The notes: generated by a model from the sequence alone, not told the origin. 64,000 nt of DNA from UBA7672 sp964550535 (GCA_964550535.1 CAZJZQ010000001.1:1-64000), one strand, 5' to 3'. Shown: positions 1 to 8,602, numbered from the stretch's first letter. A program made the numbers and translations.

Positions 1-43
1 TGCCGACATTCGGCAGGCCTACGATTCCACACTTGAAGCCCAT
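1..43 (-). CDS. ychF: Redox-regulated GTPase/ATPase YchF, N-terminal 14 codons only
   Basis: Only the first 14 codons lie in the window; the gene continues beyond position 1. The translation opens MGFKCGIVGLPNVG, which is the YchF/OBG-like start and the beginning of the P-loop. YchF is a ribosome-associated ATPase of the Obg family. Its ATG shares one base with the stop codon of the upstream pth gene (TGATG), so the two are almost certainly cotranscribed and translationally coupled. The pth-ychF order is common in proteobacteria. Confidence 0.85.
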   Translation of the reverse strand, partial: MGFKCGIVGLPNVG

Positions 44-681
44 CAGGTGTTTTCCTTCGGTGGGGGAGGGTTGCGCGGATCGCTCTTCGGCGCCGGCGCA
101 AGGCGCATGACTTCGGTTTGATAGCGTTCGTCGCTGTCGCCAGCGACAAGGAAGGGCAGGGCGTCGACGCAGGCCTTGATAAGTGCATCGACGGCGGGGC
201 GTTCGGCCGGATGGAAATCGGCGAGGACGGAGGCTTTCACCGCACCCTTGTCACCCGGATGACCAACGCCCATGCGGCCGCGGCGGATTTCCGTGGAGGC
301 CAGCGCGTAGATGGACCGGATGCCGTTGTGGCCGGCCGCGCTGCGGCCGGTCGCCATGCGGAAGCGCCCCAGAGCCATATCGATTTCGTCGTGAAAAACG
401 ACGATGTCGGCGGGGGTCAGATAGTGTTTGCGCATGATTGCGCTGACCGATTTGCCGGAATTGTTCATGTAGGTCTGCGGTTTGGCCAGCAGCACCTTCA
501 TGCTGCGGCCGTCCAGCGTTTTGAGCTGGCCTTCGCAGACTTCCGCTTCGAACTTCGATTGCATCTGCCACGGTGAAAAGCGGTGCGTGTTTGCGATCGC
601 TTCCACCAGCTTGAAACCGATATTGTGACGGTTGCCCTCGTATTGAGAGCCGGGATTTCCGAGGCCTGCGATGAGTAGCAT
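43..681 (-). CDS. pth: Peptidyl-tRNA hydrolase
   Basis: Cytoplasmic enzyme that releases peptides from peptidyl-tRNA dropped by stalled ribosomes. The 212-residue protein starts MLLIAGLGNPGSQYEGNRHN, giving the family's N10-type and H20-type active-site residues close to the N-terminus; later come the PQTYMN segment and FHDEIDM (catalytic Asp region). The C-terminal 15 residues are a proline/lysine-rich tail that is not part of the enzyme fold. It lies between rplY (57 bases upstream) and ychF (1-base overlap), the usual rplY-pth-ychF order. The start at 681 gives the expected N-terminus. Confidence 0.96.
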   Translation of the reverse strand: MLLIAGLGNPGSQYEGNRHNIGFKLVEAIANTHRFSPWQMQSKFEAEVCEGQLKTLDGRSMKVLLAKPQTYMNNSGKSVSAIMRKHYLTPADIVVFHDEIDMALGRFRMATGRSAAGHNGIRSIYALASTEIRRGRMGVGHPGDKGAVKASVLADFHPAERPAVDALIKACVDALPFLVAGDSDERYQTEVMRLAPAPKSDPRNPPPPKENT

Positions 682-700
682 GGGACGGCGTCCCGGATTG

Positions 701-728
701 GGCGGGAGCGCGCGAGGGCGCTCCCGCC
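701..728 (-). terminator. Hairpin between rplY and pth (possible weak terminator or mRNA processing site)
   Basis: A perfect 11-bp GC-rich inverted repeat (701-711 with 718-728, 6-base loop) sits in the 57-base gap between the rplY stop and the pth start. There is no T-run after it on the minus strand, so it is not a canonical intrinsic terminator; it may attenuate read-through or stabilise the rplY message. Confidence 0.4.
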
Positions 729-738
729 GGTCCAGACC

Positions 739-1422
739 TTACTTCTTGGCCGGAGCAGCTTTTGCGGCGCCAGCCTTGGCCGGAGCAGCAGCGCCCTTGG
801 CGTCGCCAGCCTTGGCGTCGGCAGCAGGAGTCGCCGTTTCTTCCGCGTCGTCCTTGCCGCCGCGACCCGTGATCGTGGCGATGGTGAAGTCGCGGTCGGC
901 GATGGTGGGACGAACGTTCTCCGGAAGCGCGATCGCGGAGATTTTCACCGTGCCGCCGATTTCGAGAGCCGACACGTCAACTTCGAGATGGTCGGGGATA
1001 GAGCCGGCGGGGGCCCACAGCTCAACCTCGTGACGGACAACGTTCAGTGCGCCGCCGCGCTTGATGCCCGGGGAAACGCCTTCGCCCGAGAAGCGTACCG
1101 GCACGTTCACGCGGATCAGCTGATCGGCCTCGACGCGGAACAGGTCGAGGTGCACAGGCTCGTCGGTAATGGGATCGAACTGAATGTCCTGGGCGAACAC
1201 GAGTTGCTTTTCGCCCTTGTGCTCCAGGGTCACGGTGTGGGCGAGGAATTTACCGGAATTCAGCGCCTTGCGGATCTGCAGACGATCAACGTTGATCGCC
1301 ACCGGGGCCAGCGTGCCGCCGTAGAGAACCCCAGGGACCTTGCCTTGGCGGCGGGCTTCGCGAGCGCCGCCCTTGCCCTTGCGGTCGCGCACGTCGACGT
1401 TGAGAACGATGTTGGAAGCCAT
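739..1422 (-). CDS. rplY: 50S ribosomal protein L25 (Ctc/TL5 family)
   Basis: Long form of ribosomal protein L25, a 5S rRNA-binding protein of the large subunit; 227 residues. The N-terminal L25 barrel (about residues 1-95) contains GKGGAREARRQGKVPGVLYG, typical of the family. It is followed by the TL5/CTC C-terminal beta domain (about 100-190, with FSGEGVSPGIKRGG). The last ~35 residues form a low-complexity Ala/Lys/Gly tail, frequent in alphaproteobacterial L25. A GGAG ribosome binding site lies about 9 bases before the ATG. prs lies upstream on the same strand; the 198-base gap 1423-1620 probably holds this gene's promoter but I see no clear -35/-10 pair. Confidence 0.96.
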   Translation of the reverse strand: MASNIVLNVDVRDRKGKGGAREARRQGKVPGVLYGGTLAPVAINVDRLQIRKALNSGKFLAHTVTLEHKGEKQLVFAQDIQFDPITDEPVHLDLFRVEADQLIRVNVPVRFSGEGVSPGIKRGGALNVVRHEVELWAPAGSIPDHLEVDVSALEIGGTVKISAIALPENVRPTIADRDFTIATITGRGGKDDAEETATPAADAKAGDAKGAAAPAKAGAAKAAPAKK

Positions 1423-1620
1423 TGTTTTTACTCCGTTTCGTCCTGAAATCCGCCCGGGACGCGCCCTAGGGTGACAACCTGACTACACAGGTGACGCCTA
1501 TCGCCACCTTTCGGGAAAGCGGGGCTTATAGGGGAAAGGGTGAGGCGCGGCAAGCCGGCCCCGACAGGACTGGCTCCCGCGCCTGCAAGAGCGGCGGCGG
1601 GCGCGTTCGCCATGGGTTGG

Positions 1621-2553
1621 TCAGTCGAACATCTTCGAGATGGACTCGTCGTTCGCGATCCGCCGGATGGCTTCGCCGATCAGCGGTGCGAGCGTCATCG
1701 TGCGGATTTTCTTGGAGGCCTTCACGGGATCCGACGCCTGGATCGTATCGGTGATCACCAGTTCCTTGAGTTGCGACTTGTCGATGTTCGCGGCGGCGCC
1801 GTTCGACAGCACGCCATGGGTGACATAGGCCGCGACTTCCTTGGCGCCCTTCTTGAGCAGGGCGTCAGCGGCGTTGATGAGCGTGCCGCCCGAGTCGGTC
1901 ATGTCGTCGATCAGGATGCATTTCCGGCCTTCGACTTCACCGATGATGTTCATCACTTCTGACTCGCCGGCCCGTTCACGGCGCTTGTCGACGATGGCGA
2001 GATCGACATTCAGGCGCTTGGCCAGCGCGCGCGCGCGCACCACGCCGCCAACGTCGGGCGAGATGACAATCAGGTCTTTGTGGCCGTATTTTTTCAGGAT
2101 GTCGTCCGCCATTTCCGGCATGGCGAACAGGTTGTCGGTCGGCTTGTCGAAGAAGCCCTGGATCTGCGCGGCGTGCAGATCGACCGTCACGACACGGTCG
2201 CAACCGGCCGTCGTGATGAGGTTGGCGACAAGTTTTGCCGAGATGGGGGTACGGCCGTCCGTCTTCCGGTCCTGCCGGGCGTAGCCGAAATAGGGGATGA
2301 TCGCCGTGATCCGCCGGGCGCTGGCGCGCAGCAGGGCGTCGATGGTGATCAGCAATTCCATCAGGTGGTCGTTGGCCGGGGCCGATGTGGACTGGATCAC
2401 GTACACGTCCTGACCGCGGACGTTTTCGTTTACCTTCACAAAGACCTCGCGGTCCTTGAAGGTCTTCACCTCGGCTTCGGTGAGCCGCATGTCCAGGTAG
2501 GCTGCGATATCGGCTGCCAGCGGCCTGTTCGAGTTACACGAGATGAGTTTCAT
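1621..2553 (-). CDS. prs: Ribose-phosphate pyrophosphokinase (PRPP synthetase)
   Basis: Makes PRPP from ribose 5-phosphate and ATP, feeding purine, pyrimidine, histidine, tryptophan and NAD synthesis. With the start at 2553 the protein is 310 residues and begins MKLISCNSNRPLAADIAAYL, the normal N-terminus. The frame is open upstream to 2682, but those 43 residues are not family-like, and GGGAG precedes the 2553 ATG. The PRPP-binding loop is visible as ILIDDMTDSGGTLINAA, and the ATP/flexible-loop region includes PYFGYARQDRK. It lies upstream of rplY on the same strand, as in other alphaproteobacteria. Confidence 0.97.
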   Translation of the reverse strand: MKLISCNSNRPLAADIAAYLDMRLTEAEVKTFKDREVFVKVNENVRGQDVYVIQSTSAPANDHLMELLITIDALLRASARRITAIIPYFGYARQDRKTDGRTPISAKLVANLITTAGCDRVVTVDLHAAQIQGFFDKPTDNLFAMPEMADDILKKYGHKDLIVISPDVGGVVRARALAKRLNVDLAIVDKRRERAGESEVMNIIGEVEGRKCILIDDMTDSGGTLINAADALLKKGAKEVAAYVTHGVLSNGAAANIDKSQLKELVITDTIQASDPVKASKKIRTMTLAPLIGEAIRRIANDESISKMFD

Positions 2554-2710
2554 CGGTCTCGCTCTCCCGTTGACCCGCCGGAAAAGGTGCGTGGTGCGGC
2601 AAGCTTCTGTCGTAAAACCTTTGCAGGAGCAATCGTGAATTCCGGTGAATCCTGCGGATGAATCATGATCCATGCTGGTCATGGCGGAAATGCCGCATAT
2701 CCCGGAGGCG

Positions 2711-3499
2711 TCAGGCGACCAGGGCGATCGCCGAGAGGTTGCGTCCGGTGTCTTTTTCGCCTGATGATTTTGAAAGCCGGTAGCTGAAATAGCGATTGGG
2801 CTCGGTCAGGGTGTCGCCGGCCAGCGCTTCAAGATGGGCGACACCGGCCCGCGCAGCGCGACCGAGGATATAGCGTTTCAGATCAAAGTGCTGGCGGTCA
2901 TCCTTGCCGGGAGCCAGGAGTGTCTCCGCCCATGGCGACGCCTCCAGCGCCGCGTCCACCATGTCAGGGCCGACCTCGAATGATTCCTGGCTGAGGCAGG
3001 GGCCGACCGCCAACGACATGTGCGACGGGTCCGCGCCGAGGGCGATCATCGCCTCGATGCAGTTGTCCACAACTCCGGCAACGGCGCCGCGCCAGCCCGC
3101 ATGCGCGGCGCCAATGACGCTGGCATGGGGATCGCACAGCAGAACAGGCGCGCAGTCGGCGGCCAGCACGCCGAGCACGAGGTTAGGCTCGCGCGTGGCG
3201 AGGGCGTCGGCTTCGGGCGTTTCGCCGAGTGCGAACGGAGACGATACGGTCACGCATTTTGCGGAATGTACTTGCCGAAGTGTAATCAGGCGGCCCGGCG
3301 CACAGCCGAGGGCCTGCGTGGCCAGCTTCCGGTTTTCGAGGATGTGTTCGGTGAGATCGGCTGAGCCGAGCCCGCAATTCAGGCTACGATAGGGGGGGGC
3401 CGAAACACCGCCTGCACGACCAAAAAACCCATGCCGGATATGCATGCTGAAGCGCTTGAGATTGGGCGCTTCTGTGAAAGGCGGGCGAGGTTCGGGCAC
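2711..3499 (-). CDS. pgeF: Purine nucleoside phosphorylase/polyphenol oxidase family protein YfiH (PgeF)
   Basis: Member of the YfiH/YlmD/LACC1 family (262 residues). Characterised members are cytoplasmic purine nucleoside-metabolising enzymes, and E. coli PgeF has been linked to peptidoglycan editing; older databases call it laccase-like. The zinc-site motifs are seen: RQVHSAKC near the N-terminal third, AADCAPVLLCD, and GAAHAGWRGAVAGV. The start is a GTG at 3499, 12 bases after the upstream methyltransferase stop, so the two are likely cotranscribed. A C8 tract on the coding strand (3392-3399) is slippage-prone. The exact substrate cannot be told from sequence. Confidence 0.88.
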   Translation of the reverse strand: MPEPRPPFTEAPNLKRFSMHIRHGFFGRAGGVSAPPYRSLNCGLGSADLTEHILENRKLATQALGCAPGRLITLRQVHSAKCVTVSSPFALGETPEADALATREPNLVLGVLAADCAPVLLCDPHASVIGAAHAGWRGAVAGVVDNCIEAMIALGADPSHMSLAVGPCLSQESFEVGPDMVDAALEASPWAETLLAPGKDDRQHFDLKRYILGRAARAGVAHLEALAGDTLTEPNRYFSYRLSKSSGEKDTGRNLSAIALVA

Positions 3500-3511
3500 G
3501 CGTGTCCTTTC

Positions 3512-4573
3512 TCAGGTGAGGCCTGCGCCAAATCCCGGCGGCGTAGGCGCATTCAATGGCGCCAGGCACATCGCCTTGAACCTCGCTCCCATCTCATAAG
3601 GTGAAATCAGGCGATTGACGCCTGCAAGCACTTCCTGTGTCCGGTCGGGATTGGATGCTGACAGCGATTTCGCTCGCTCGTTTACGCCGAGGCGGGTCAG
3701 AAATCGCGCTTGAGTTTCCGGGCCGAAGACGGCGAGGCCTTCTGTCTCCGCAAGGCGGCGCAGGCGGCGGAAGTCCACGTCGGCGGTAAGATCGCATTGG
3801 CCGGGCGCCGCAAGCGGATCAACCTGCTGGCCCGCGCTATAGGCGCGCAGCGTGTCGCCGGGCGTCCTGTCTTCCGGGCCGTAGTCGATGAACAGTGCGC
3901 GGCCCGGGTGGCGGCGAAAGCGCTGGGCGATGATGTCTGCAAGTGAATCCAGACCGGGGGCGACCTCCACCTCTTCGCCGACGGGGGTGACGTTCGGCGG
4001 AAGTTCAGCGGGCGGCCCGAGTCCGAAGCGCAGACCCTGGGGCCCGTCCAGGCCAACCTGGCGTTCGCGCCAGCCGTTCCCGTCGCGTACAAACTGGCGG
4101 ACCGACAGGCAGTCCAGAAATTCATTGGCGACAATGATCGCCGGGCCTTCTGGTACGTCGCCCAGCTCGTCGAAATGATTGATGGGTCTGTTGGCGAAAC
4201 GCTCGCTCTGAGCCTGCCGGAGCGCCGGGCTGGCTTCGACGAGAGCGATACGAGCGGCGTCCAGAAAGCCAGGGGCGGATCGGCCGGCGCGCAGCATGTC
4301 CGCCATCATGGCGCCGCGACCGGGGCCAAGTTCGACCAGCCAGAACGGCGAGGGCGATCCCAGCGCCAGCCATTCGTGAACAACCCAGAGGCCGACGAGT
4401 TCACCGAACACCTGGCTGGTTTCCGGAGCGGTGGTGAAGTCTGCGCCGAGGCCGGGGCGCGTGGCGTAGTAGCCGTCGCGCGGATCGTGCAGGCACATCA
4501 GCATATATAGCGAGACGGGCATGGGACCGTTCGCGCGAATAGCGTCAGTGATGCGCTGGTGCAGCGTGCTCAC
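3512..4573 (-). CDS. SAM-dependent methyltransferase, MidA/NDUFAF7 family
   Basis: Class I methyltransferase of the COG1565/DUF185 family. The eukaryotic relative NDUFAF7 (MidA) methylates an arginine of complex I subunit NDUFS2 during assembly; a similar role here is inference. The SAM loop is LVELGPGRGAMMADML, followed by IALVEASP (SAM ribose-binding acid). I prefer the GTG at 4573 (353 residues), which gives the 4-base GTGA overlap with the lgt stop and the family-like start STLHQRITDAIRANGPMPVS. A longer reading from 4615 (367 residues) is also open but adds a Pro/Ala-rich extension. The gene follows lgt and precedes pgeF. Confidence 0.88.
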   Translation of the reverse strand: MSTLHQRITDAIRANGPMPVSLYMLMCLHDPRDGYYATRPGLGADFTTAPETSQVFGELVGLWVVHEWLALGSPSPFWLVELGPGRGAMMADMLRAGRSAPGFLDAARIALVEASPALRQAQSERFANRPINHFDELGDVPEGPAIIVANEFLDCLSVRQFVRDGNGWRERQVGLDGPQGLRFGLGPPAELPPNVTPVGEEVEVAPGLDSLADIIAQRFRRHPGRALFIDYGPEDRTPGDTLRAYSAGQQVDPLAAPGQCDLTADVDFRRLRRLAETEGLAVFGPETQARFLTRLGVNERAKSLSASNPDRTQEVLAGVNRLISPYEMGARFKAMCLAPLNAPTPPGFGAGLT

Positions 4574-5478
4574 GCCGGCAGGAGCGTCTGGCGGCGTGCG
4601 CGCAGGATCAGCCATATGCCGCCTGCGATCATCGGAGCCGAAAGCAGCATGCCCATGGTCAGCCAGCCGGGCAGGCCGTCCACAAACGCGTCCGGTTCCC
4701 GGAACTGCTCCACAATCGTGCGGGCAACGGCGTAACCGACGAGGAAGATGCCGGAGACGAGGCCGGGCCGCCGCAGCGCGCGGAATTTCCAGATTGCAAT
4801 AGCGATGACGGCAAACAGCAGCGCCCCTTCGAGAGCGGCTTCATATAGCTGGCTGGGGTGCACCAGTTCTTCGTTGCCGGTGTAGATCCACTCGCGGATA
4901 TTCCAGTCGTAGGTAGGGAAGCGCATCCCCCATGGCGAGTCCGTTGGGCGGCCATAAAGCTCGCCGTTGATGAAGTTCGCCATGCGGCCAAGGAAGATGC
5001 CGATGGGCGCCGCGGCGCAGGCGACGTCTGCGAGGTTCAGGATTTTGATCTTGCGCGACCAGCAGGTGTAGATGACTGCGAGCGACGCGCCGATCAGTCC
5101 GCCGTGGAACGACATGCCGCCTTCCCACATCCGGAAGATGCTCATGGGATCGTTGGCGAGTTTTTGCGGCTCGTAGGGCAGGGTGTAGAAAAGCACGTAG
5201 CCCAAACGCCCGCCCAGCAGAATGCCGATCATCACCCAGAAGGCGAAATCGTCGATGTTGGTCCGGGAGACGGGGGCGGCGTCACCCTCGCCCCACAGTT
5301 TGGGACGGGAAACCAGGCGGGTAGCGTACCACCAGCCAATGGCGACCCCAAGAATATAGGCGAGAGCATACCAACGGATCGGAAAAGGTCCGAATTCCAA
5401 GGCGCCAAGGGTGAATTCCGGGATCGGAATCGTAAAGGCGGCCGGATCGATCTTGGGAAAGGGGATTTCGACCTGCAT
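4570..5478 (-). CDS. lgt: Prolipoprotein diacylglyceryl transferase
   Basis: Integral inner-membrane enzyme that transfers diacylglycerol from phosphatidylglycerol to the lipobox cysteine of prolipoproteins. The frame is open to 5523, but the start at 5478 (302 residues, MQVEIPFPKIDPAAFTIPIP) matches the family. Several membrane segments are evident (WYALAYILGVAIGWWYA, FAFWVMIGILLGGRLGYVLF). The Lgt signature GRMANFINGELYGRPTDSPW is intact, and GGMSFHGGLIGASLAVI carries the essential His-Gly-Gly. It is the first gene of a minus-strand group with the MidA-like gene and pgeF, and is divergent from the ubiK-like gene about 100 bases away. Several predicted lipoproteins in this window would be its substrates. 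Confidence 0.96.
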   Translation of the reverse strand: MQVEIPFPKIDPAAFTIPIPEFTLGALEFGPFPIRWYALAYILGVAIGWWYATRLVSRPKLWGEGDAAPVSRTNIDDFAFWVMIGILLGGRLGYVLFYTLPYEPQKLANDPMSIFRMWEGGMSFHGGLIGASLAVIYTCWSRKIKILNLADVACAAAPIGIFLGRMANFINGELYGRPTDSPWGMRFPTYDWNIREWIYTGNEELVHPSQLYEAALEGALLFAVIAIAIWKFRALRRPGLVSGIFLVGYAVARTIVEQFREPDAFVDGLPGWLTMGMLLSAPMIAGGIWLILRARRQTLLPA

Positions 5479-5577
5479 GGGGGACTCATATCCCGATTTG
5501 AACCTTGGCCGCCAGCGGGCCATATAGGGGGCAGGTTAGACACGGCTCCGGCGACGGGGTCCACCTCCGAGGCGCTT

Positions 5578-5847
5578 ATGCAGACCCGAAACCCGATCAT
5601 GGACGACCTTGCCCGCGTGGTGTCGGGAGCCGCCAGCATGGCCCAGGCGGCCGGCGACGAGGTGAAGGCCGCAGCCCGGGCCCAGGGCGAACGCTTCGTG
5701 GCCGAGATGGACCTGGCCCGCCGGGATGAGGTAGAGGCCCTCAAGGCGCTGGCGCGGTCGGCGCTGGAAAAAGTCGAAGCGCTCGAAACGCGCGTGGCGG
5801 AGCTGGAAGGCAAGCTTTCGGCAAAAAAAACCGGCGGCGCGCCCTGA
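5578..5847 (+). CDS. UbiK-like accessory factor (BMFP/YqiC domain)
   Basis: An 89-residue helical protein. The first half (MDDLARVVSGAASMAQAAGD) is the amphipathic segment of the BMFP/YqiC family and the second half (residues ~45-80, with VEALETRVAELEGKL) is a trimer-type coiled coil. E. coli UbiK assists ubiquinone biosynthesis in a soluble lipid-associated complex; the equivalent role here is inferred. GAGG lies 6 bases before the ATG at 5578. The gene ends with an A8 run in the codons for Lys-Lys (5823-5830). It is divergent from lgt and precedes a YbjN gene on the same strand. Confidence 0.8.
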   Translation: MQTRNPIMDDLARVVSGAASMAQAAGDEVKAAARAQGERFVAEMDLARRDEVEALKALARSALEKVEALETRVAELEGKLSAKKTGGAP

Positions 5848-5872
5848 AACGCTGATTCGTGTCTCTGCCCCC

Positions 5873-5880
5873 TTAACCAT
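5873..5880 (+). promoter_or_regulatory. Candidate CtrA half-site upstream of the YbjN gene
   Basis: The octamer TTAACCAT matches the CtrA half-motif described in alphaproteobacteria. It lies 79 bases upstream of the 5959 ATG, immediately before a small 6-bp inverted repeat (5882-5896). TTAA is rare in this GC-rich sequence. No second half-site at the canonical spacing is present, so binding is speculative. Confidence 0.35.
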
Positions 5881-5958
5881 GGTCCCATTGTGGGACGCCC
5901 CTGCCGCCGCTAGCGTCTGGGCTACCGGGCTGACCGCCCATGATTCTAGGAGGACCGG

Positions 5959-6462
5959 ATGTCGAGTCTCGATCATCTTTCCCCTGAGCCGTCTGACAAG
6001 GCGCTGGACGTTGTGGAGCAGACGCTGCTCGCCGCGGACTGGGCATGTGAGCGGTCTGAAGAGGGCGTCATCCACTGCGCGGCCATGACCCGTTGGGGTG
6101 AATTCGGGGGTATGTTCGTGTGGCGCCATGAGCCGGCGTCGCTCAACTTTTCGCTGACGCTCGACCTGCGGTCGCCGAAAGGCTGCAACCCGGCGATTTC
6201 CGATCTGCTGCGGAAAATCAATGAGCGGCTCTGGCTGGGGCATTTCGACTACTGGAATGACGATGGCGTGGCGGTGTTCCGCCACACCATTCCGATGCTC
6301 GACCGCGTGTCGCCGGACCAGGGCGAAGTCGCCGCCATTCTCGCTGCGGCGCTGGATGCGGCGGACCAGTTCCTGCCCGCGTTCAACTTCGTGGTCTGGG
6401 CCGGCAAGTCGGCCGACGAGGCCGTCGCCGCGGTGGTGTTCGAGACAGCCGGCGAAGCCTGA
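5959..6462 (+). CDS. YbjN domain-containing protein
   Basis: A 167-residue soluble protein of the YbjN (PF10722) family, whose fold resembles type III secretion chaperones. The biochemical role is not established. Family-like features are the start with LDVVEQTLLAADWACERSEE, the central GEFGGMFVWRHEP strand region, and KINERLWLGHFDYWNDDGV. An AGGAGG ribosome binding site lies just upstream of the ATG (5948-5953). It is 3 bases from proC, so the two are cotranscribed; YbjN-proC pairs are recurrent in alphaproteobacteria. Confidence 0.88.
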   Translation: MSSLDHLSPEPSDKALDVVEQTLLAADWACERSEEGVIHCAAMTRWGEFGGMFVWRHEPASLNFSLTLDLRSPKGCNPAISDLLRKINERLWLGHFDYWNDDGVAVFRHTIPMLDRVSPDQGEVAAILAAALDAADQFLPAFNFVVWAGKSADEAVAAVVFETAGEA

Positions 6463-6465
6463 CGC

Positions 6466-7287
6466 ATGCCTGCACGCCCCAAGCGAGAGAGGCGGATCGT
6501 CCTGGTTGGCGCCGGCCGGATGGGTTCGGCCATGCTGCGGGGCTGGCTGCGCAGTAGGCGCGGCGGCGGGCTGGGCGAGTTCAGCGTACTGGAGCCCAAC
6601 CCGGCAGATGATTTACGCGAACTGGCGGCCAGCGGCGCGATCACGCTGAACGCTGAACCGCGCGCTGCGGACATCCTTGTGCTGGCGGTGAAGCCGCAGG
6701 GGTTTGCGGCGGCAGCCAAAATGCTGGAGCCGTGGCGAACCGAAGCAACGCTGGTCCTGTCCGTCATGGCGGGCGTGACGATCCGGGGGATTTCTGACGC
6801 GCTCAACGTCAGTCGTGTTGTGCGATCCATGCCGAACACGCCGGGGGCCATAGGCAGGGGTGTGACTGCCTACGCAATGTCGGATGCCTGCCGCGCAACA
6901 GACAAAGCGACCGCAGACAAGCTTCTGGCCCCTCTGGGCGGTGTCGTCGGGCCGCTCGACGAAGGACAGATCGATGCTGTGACGGCGGTATCGGGCTCCG
7001 GCCCTGCTTACGTGTTTCTGCTGGCGGAGACGCTTGAGGCGGCGGCGCGGCATGTGGGGCTGGATGCAGCAACAGCCGCTTTGCTCGCCCGTCAAACCGT
7101 GGCTGGCGCGGGCGCATTGCTTGAGGGAGGTGGCGACCCCACGGAATTGCGCAAGGCCGTAACTTCACCGGGCGGGACGACAGCGGCGGCTCTGGATGTT
7201 CTGCTCACGTCCGGCGCCATGCCCGAACTGATGCGCCGTGCGGTAGAAGCCGCCGTACGGCGCAGCGTCGAGCTGTCGAAGGGGTGA
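6466..7287 (+). CDS. proC: Pyrroline-5-carboxylate reductase
   Basis: Last step of proline synthesis: NAD(P)H-dependent reduction of 1-pyrroline-5-carboxylate in the cytoplasm. The 273-residue protein has an N-terminal Rossmann domain (IVLVGAGRMGSAMLRGW, residues ~12-29), the conserved VRSMPNTPGAIGRGVTAY segment, and a C-terminal dimerisation domain with AVSGSGPAYVFLLAE and VTSPGGTTAAALDVL. It follows the YbjN gene by 3 bases and converges on the histidine kinase with a 1-base gap. Confidence 0.96.
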   Translation: MPARPKRERRIVLVGAGRMGSAMLRGWLRSRRGGGLGEFSVLEPNPADDLRELAASGAITLNAEPRAADILVLAVKPQGFAAAAKMLEPWRTEATLVLSVMAGVTIRGISDALNVSRVVRSMPNTPGAIGRGVTAYAMSDACRATDKATADKLLAPLGGVVGPLDEGQIDAVTAVSGSGPAYVFLLAETLEAAARHVGLDAATAALLARQTVAGAGALLEGGGDPTELRKAVTSPGGTTAAALDVLLTSGAMPELMRRAVEAAVRRSVELSKG

Positions 7288-7288
7288 A

Positions 7289-8599
7289 CTATTCCCGCGG
7301 CCGCCCTTGATCGAAGGGCAGACGGATGACGGCCCTCAATCCGCCAAGGCCGGACTTGCCCAAAGTCAGATCGCCGCCGTGCGCGCGCGCGGCGTCACGA
7401 GCGATAGTGAGGCCAAGGCCCACTCCCGAGACATTTTGATTGCGAGATGCGTCGAGGCGGCTGAACGGGCGAAAGGCATCCTCGTACTGGTTGGGCGGAA
7501 TCCCCGGGCCGTTGTCCTCGATCACGACCACGGCGCTGCCCGCCTCTGCGGTAACCGTGATGCGCACACGTGCGCCATAGTCAGCGGCGTTGTTGGCAAG
7601 GTTGGATACGGCGCGGCCTAGAGTCATCGGCCGCAGACGCATTGGCACGGGCGCAGGCGCTTTGAACTCAAGTTCCGCGCGCGCGCCGATGTGACTGCTG
7701 GCTTCCTGCACGACCTTCGCCAGGTCTGTCTCGATCGCCGCTTCCGCTTCTTCTCCCCGCGCGAAAGCGAGGTAGGCGTCGAGCATCCGTTCCATCTCCG
7801 CGATATCGGATTTCGCGGCGGCCGTGTCATAACCTTTCGGCGCCAGCGCCAGTTCGAGTTTAAGACGAGTCAGCGGCGTACGCAGGTCGTGACTGACGCC
7901 CGCAAGCATGGCCGTGCGCTGATCGGTGAAACGGCGGATGCGGGTACGCATACGAATAATGCTGCGTGCGGCCTGGCGCACTTCAAGCGCGCCCGATGGC
8001 CGGTAGTCCGGCGCATCTTCTCCGCGGCCGAAAGCATCCGCCGCCTCTGTCAGCTGGAGGATCGACCGCACCTGGTTGCGCAAGAAGGCGTATGACATCG
8101 CCAGCATCAGGAGACTGAAGAAGATCGACCACACGATGAAGATGTGCGCGGTGACGATAATCACCCGTTTGCGGTCAAAGCGGGCTTCCATCAGGCCTTC
8201 CGGCAGCAGCACCCGCAGGACGAGTTGATCGTCGGGGCGGAGCGCGAAGGTAAAAGGATCGTCGAGCGTCTGGATCAGATCGGAGCGGAAATCCGGGCAG
8301 CAGCGACGGCCGGCTGGCGGCTCCAGCGTCGTGACGCCGGGGGCGAATGTCATCTGCATCAGGCCCGCTTGTGACAGGTTGGCGGCCAGGGGCTCCCAGT
8401 CCATCGGATCGCGGCGCACCGTCTCCATCACCATCTCGATTTCGCCGGCGACAGCGCGGGACAGCTTCCGGTTTACGGACTGTACGTGGGTCGAGAAAAA
8501 GTAGAGCGTCATGGCGACGAGGAAGCTGATCATCGGGACGATGAGGATCAGGATGTGCCGGGCGTTGTAGCCCTGTGGCATCAGATCGCGCAGGCGCAT
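7289..8599 (-). CDS. Membrane sensor histidine kinase, EnvZ-like
   Basis: A 436-residue kinase. Membrane helix 1 is about residues 15-37, a periplasmic sensor of ~105 residues follows, helix 2 is about 148-168, then a HAMP linker, a HisKA domain with the phospho-acceptor H237 (SHDLRTPLTRL), and a HATPase domain with N box SNLANNAADYG, G1 DNGPGIP and G2 GVGLGLTI. The sensor contains a vicinal Cys pair (GRRCCPDF), which could respond to redox or metal; that is speculation. It starts 3 bases after the partner regulator's stop. The operon MarR-regulator-kinase resembles the petP/petR arrangement of Rhodobacter. Confidence 0.93.
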   Translation of the reverse strand: MRLRDLMPQGYNARHILILIVPMISFLVAMTLYFFSTHVQSVNRKLSRAVAGEIEMVMETVRRDPMDWEPLAANLSQAGLMQMTFAPGVTTLEPPAGRRCCPDFRSDLIQTLDDPFTFALRPDDQLVLRVLLPEGLMEARFDRKRVIIVTAHIFIVWSIFFSLLMLAMSYAFLRNQVRSILQLTEAADAFGRGEDAPDYRPSGALEVRQAARSIIRMRTRIRRFTDQRTAMLAGVSHDLRTPLTRLKLELALAPKGYDTAAAKSDIAEMERMLDAYLAFARGEEAEAAIETDLAKVVQEASSHIGARAELEFKAPAPVPMRLRPMTLGRAVSNLANNAADYGARVRITVTAEAGSAVVVIEDNGPGIPPNQYEDAFRPFSRLDASRNQNVSGVGLGLTIARDAARAHGGDLTLGKSGLGGLRAVIRLPFDQGRPRE

Positions 8600-8602
8600 C
8601 GG

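Noticed and set aside
3392..3399. C8 tract (coding strand) in pgeF as a phase-variation switch
   Set aside because: It lies within coding sequence with an intact full-length frame, and nothing suggests a second state.
5823..5830. A8 run in the UbiK-like gene as a programmed slippage site
   Set aside because: It encodes Lys-Lys near the C-terminus, and a shift would alter only the last few residues; no conserved alternative product is seen.
5882..5896. 6-bp inverted repeat GTCCCA/TGGGAC before the YbjN gene
   Set aside because: Too short and without a T-run to call a terminator; it could be an operator but there is no supporting evidence.
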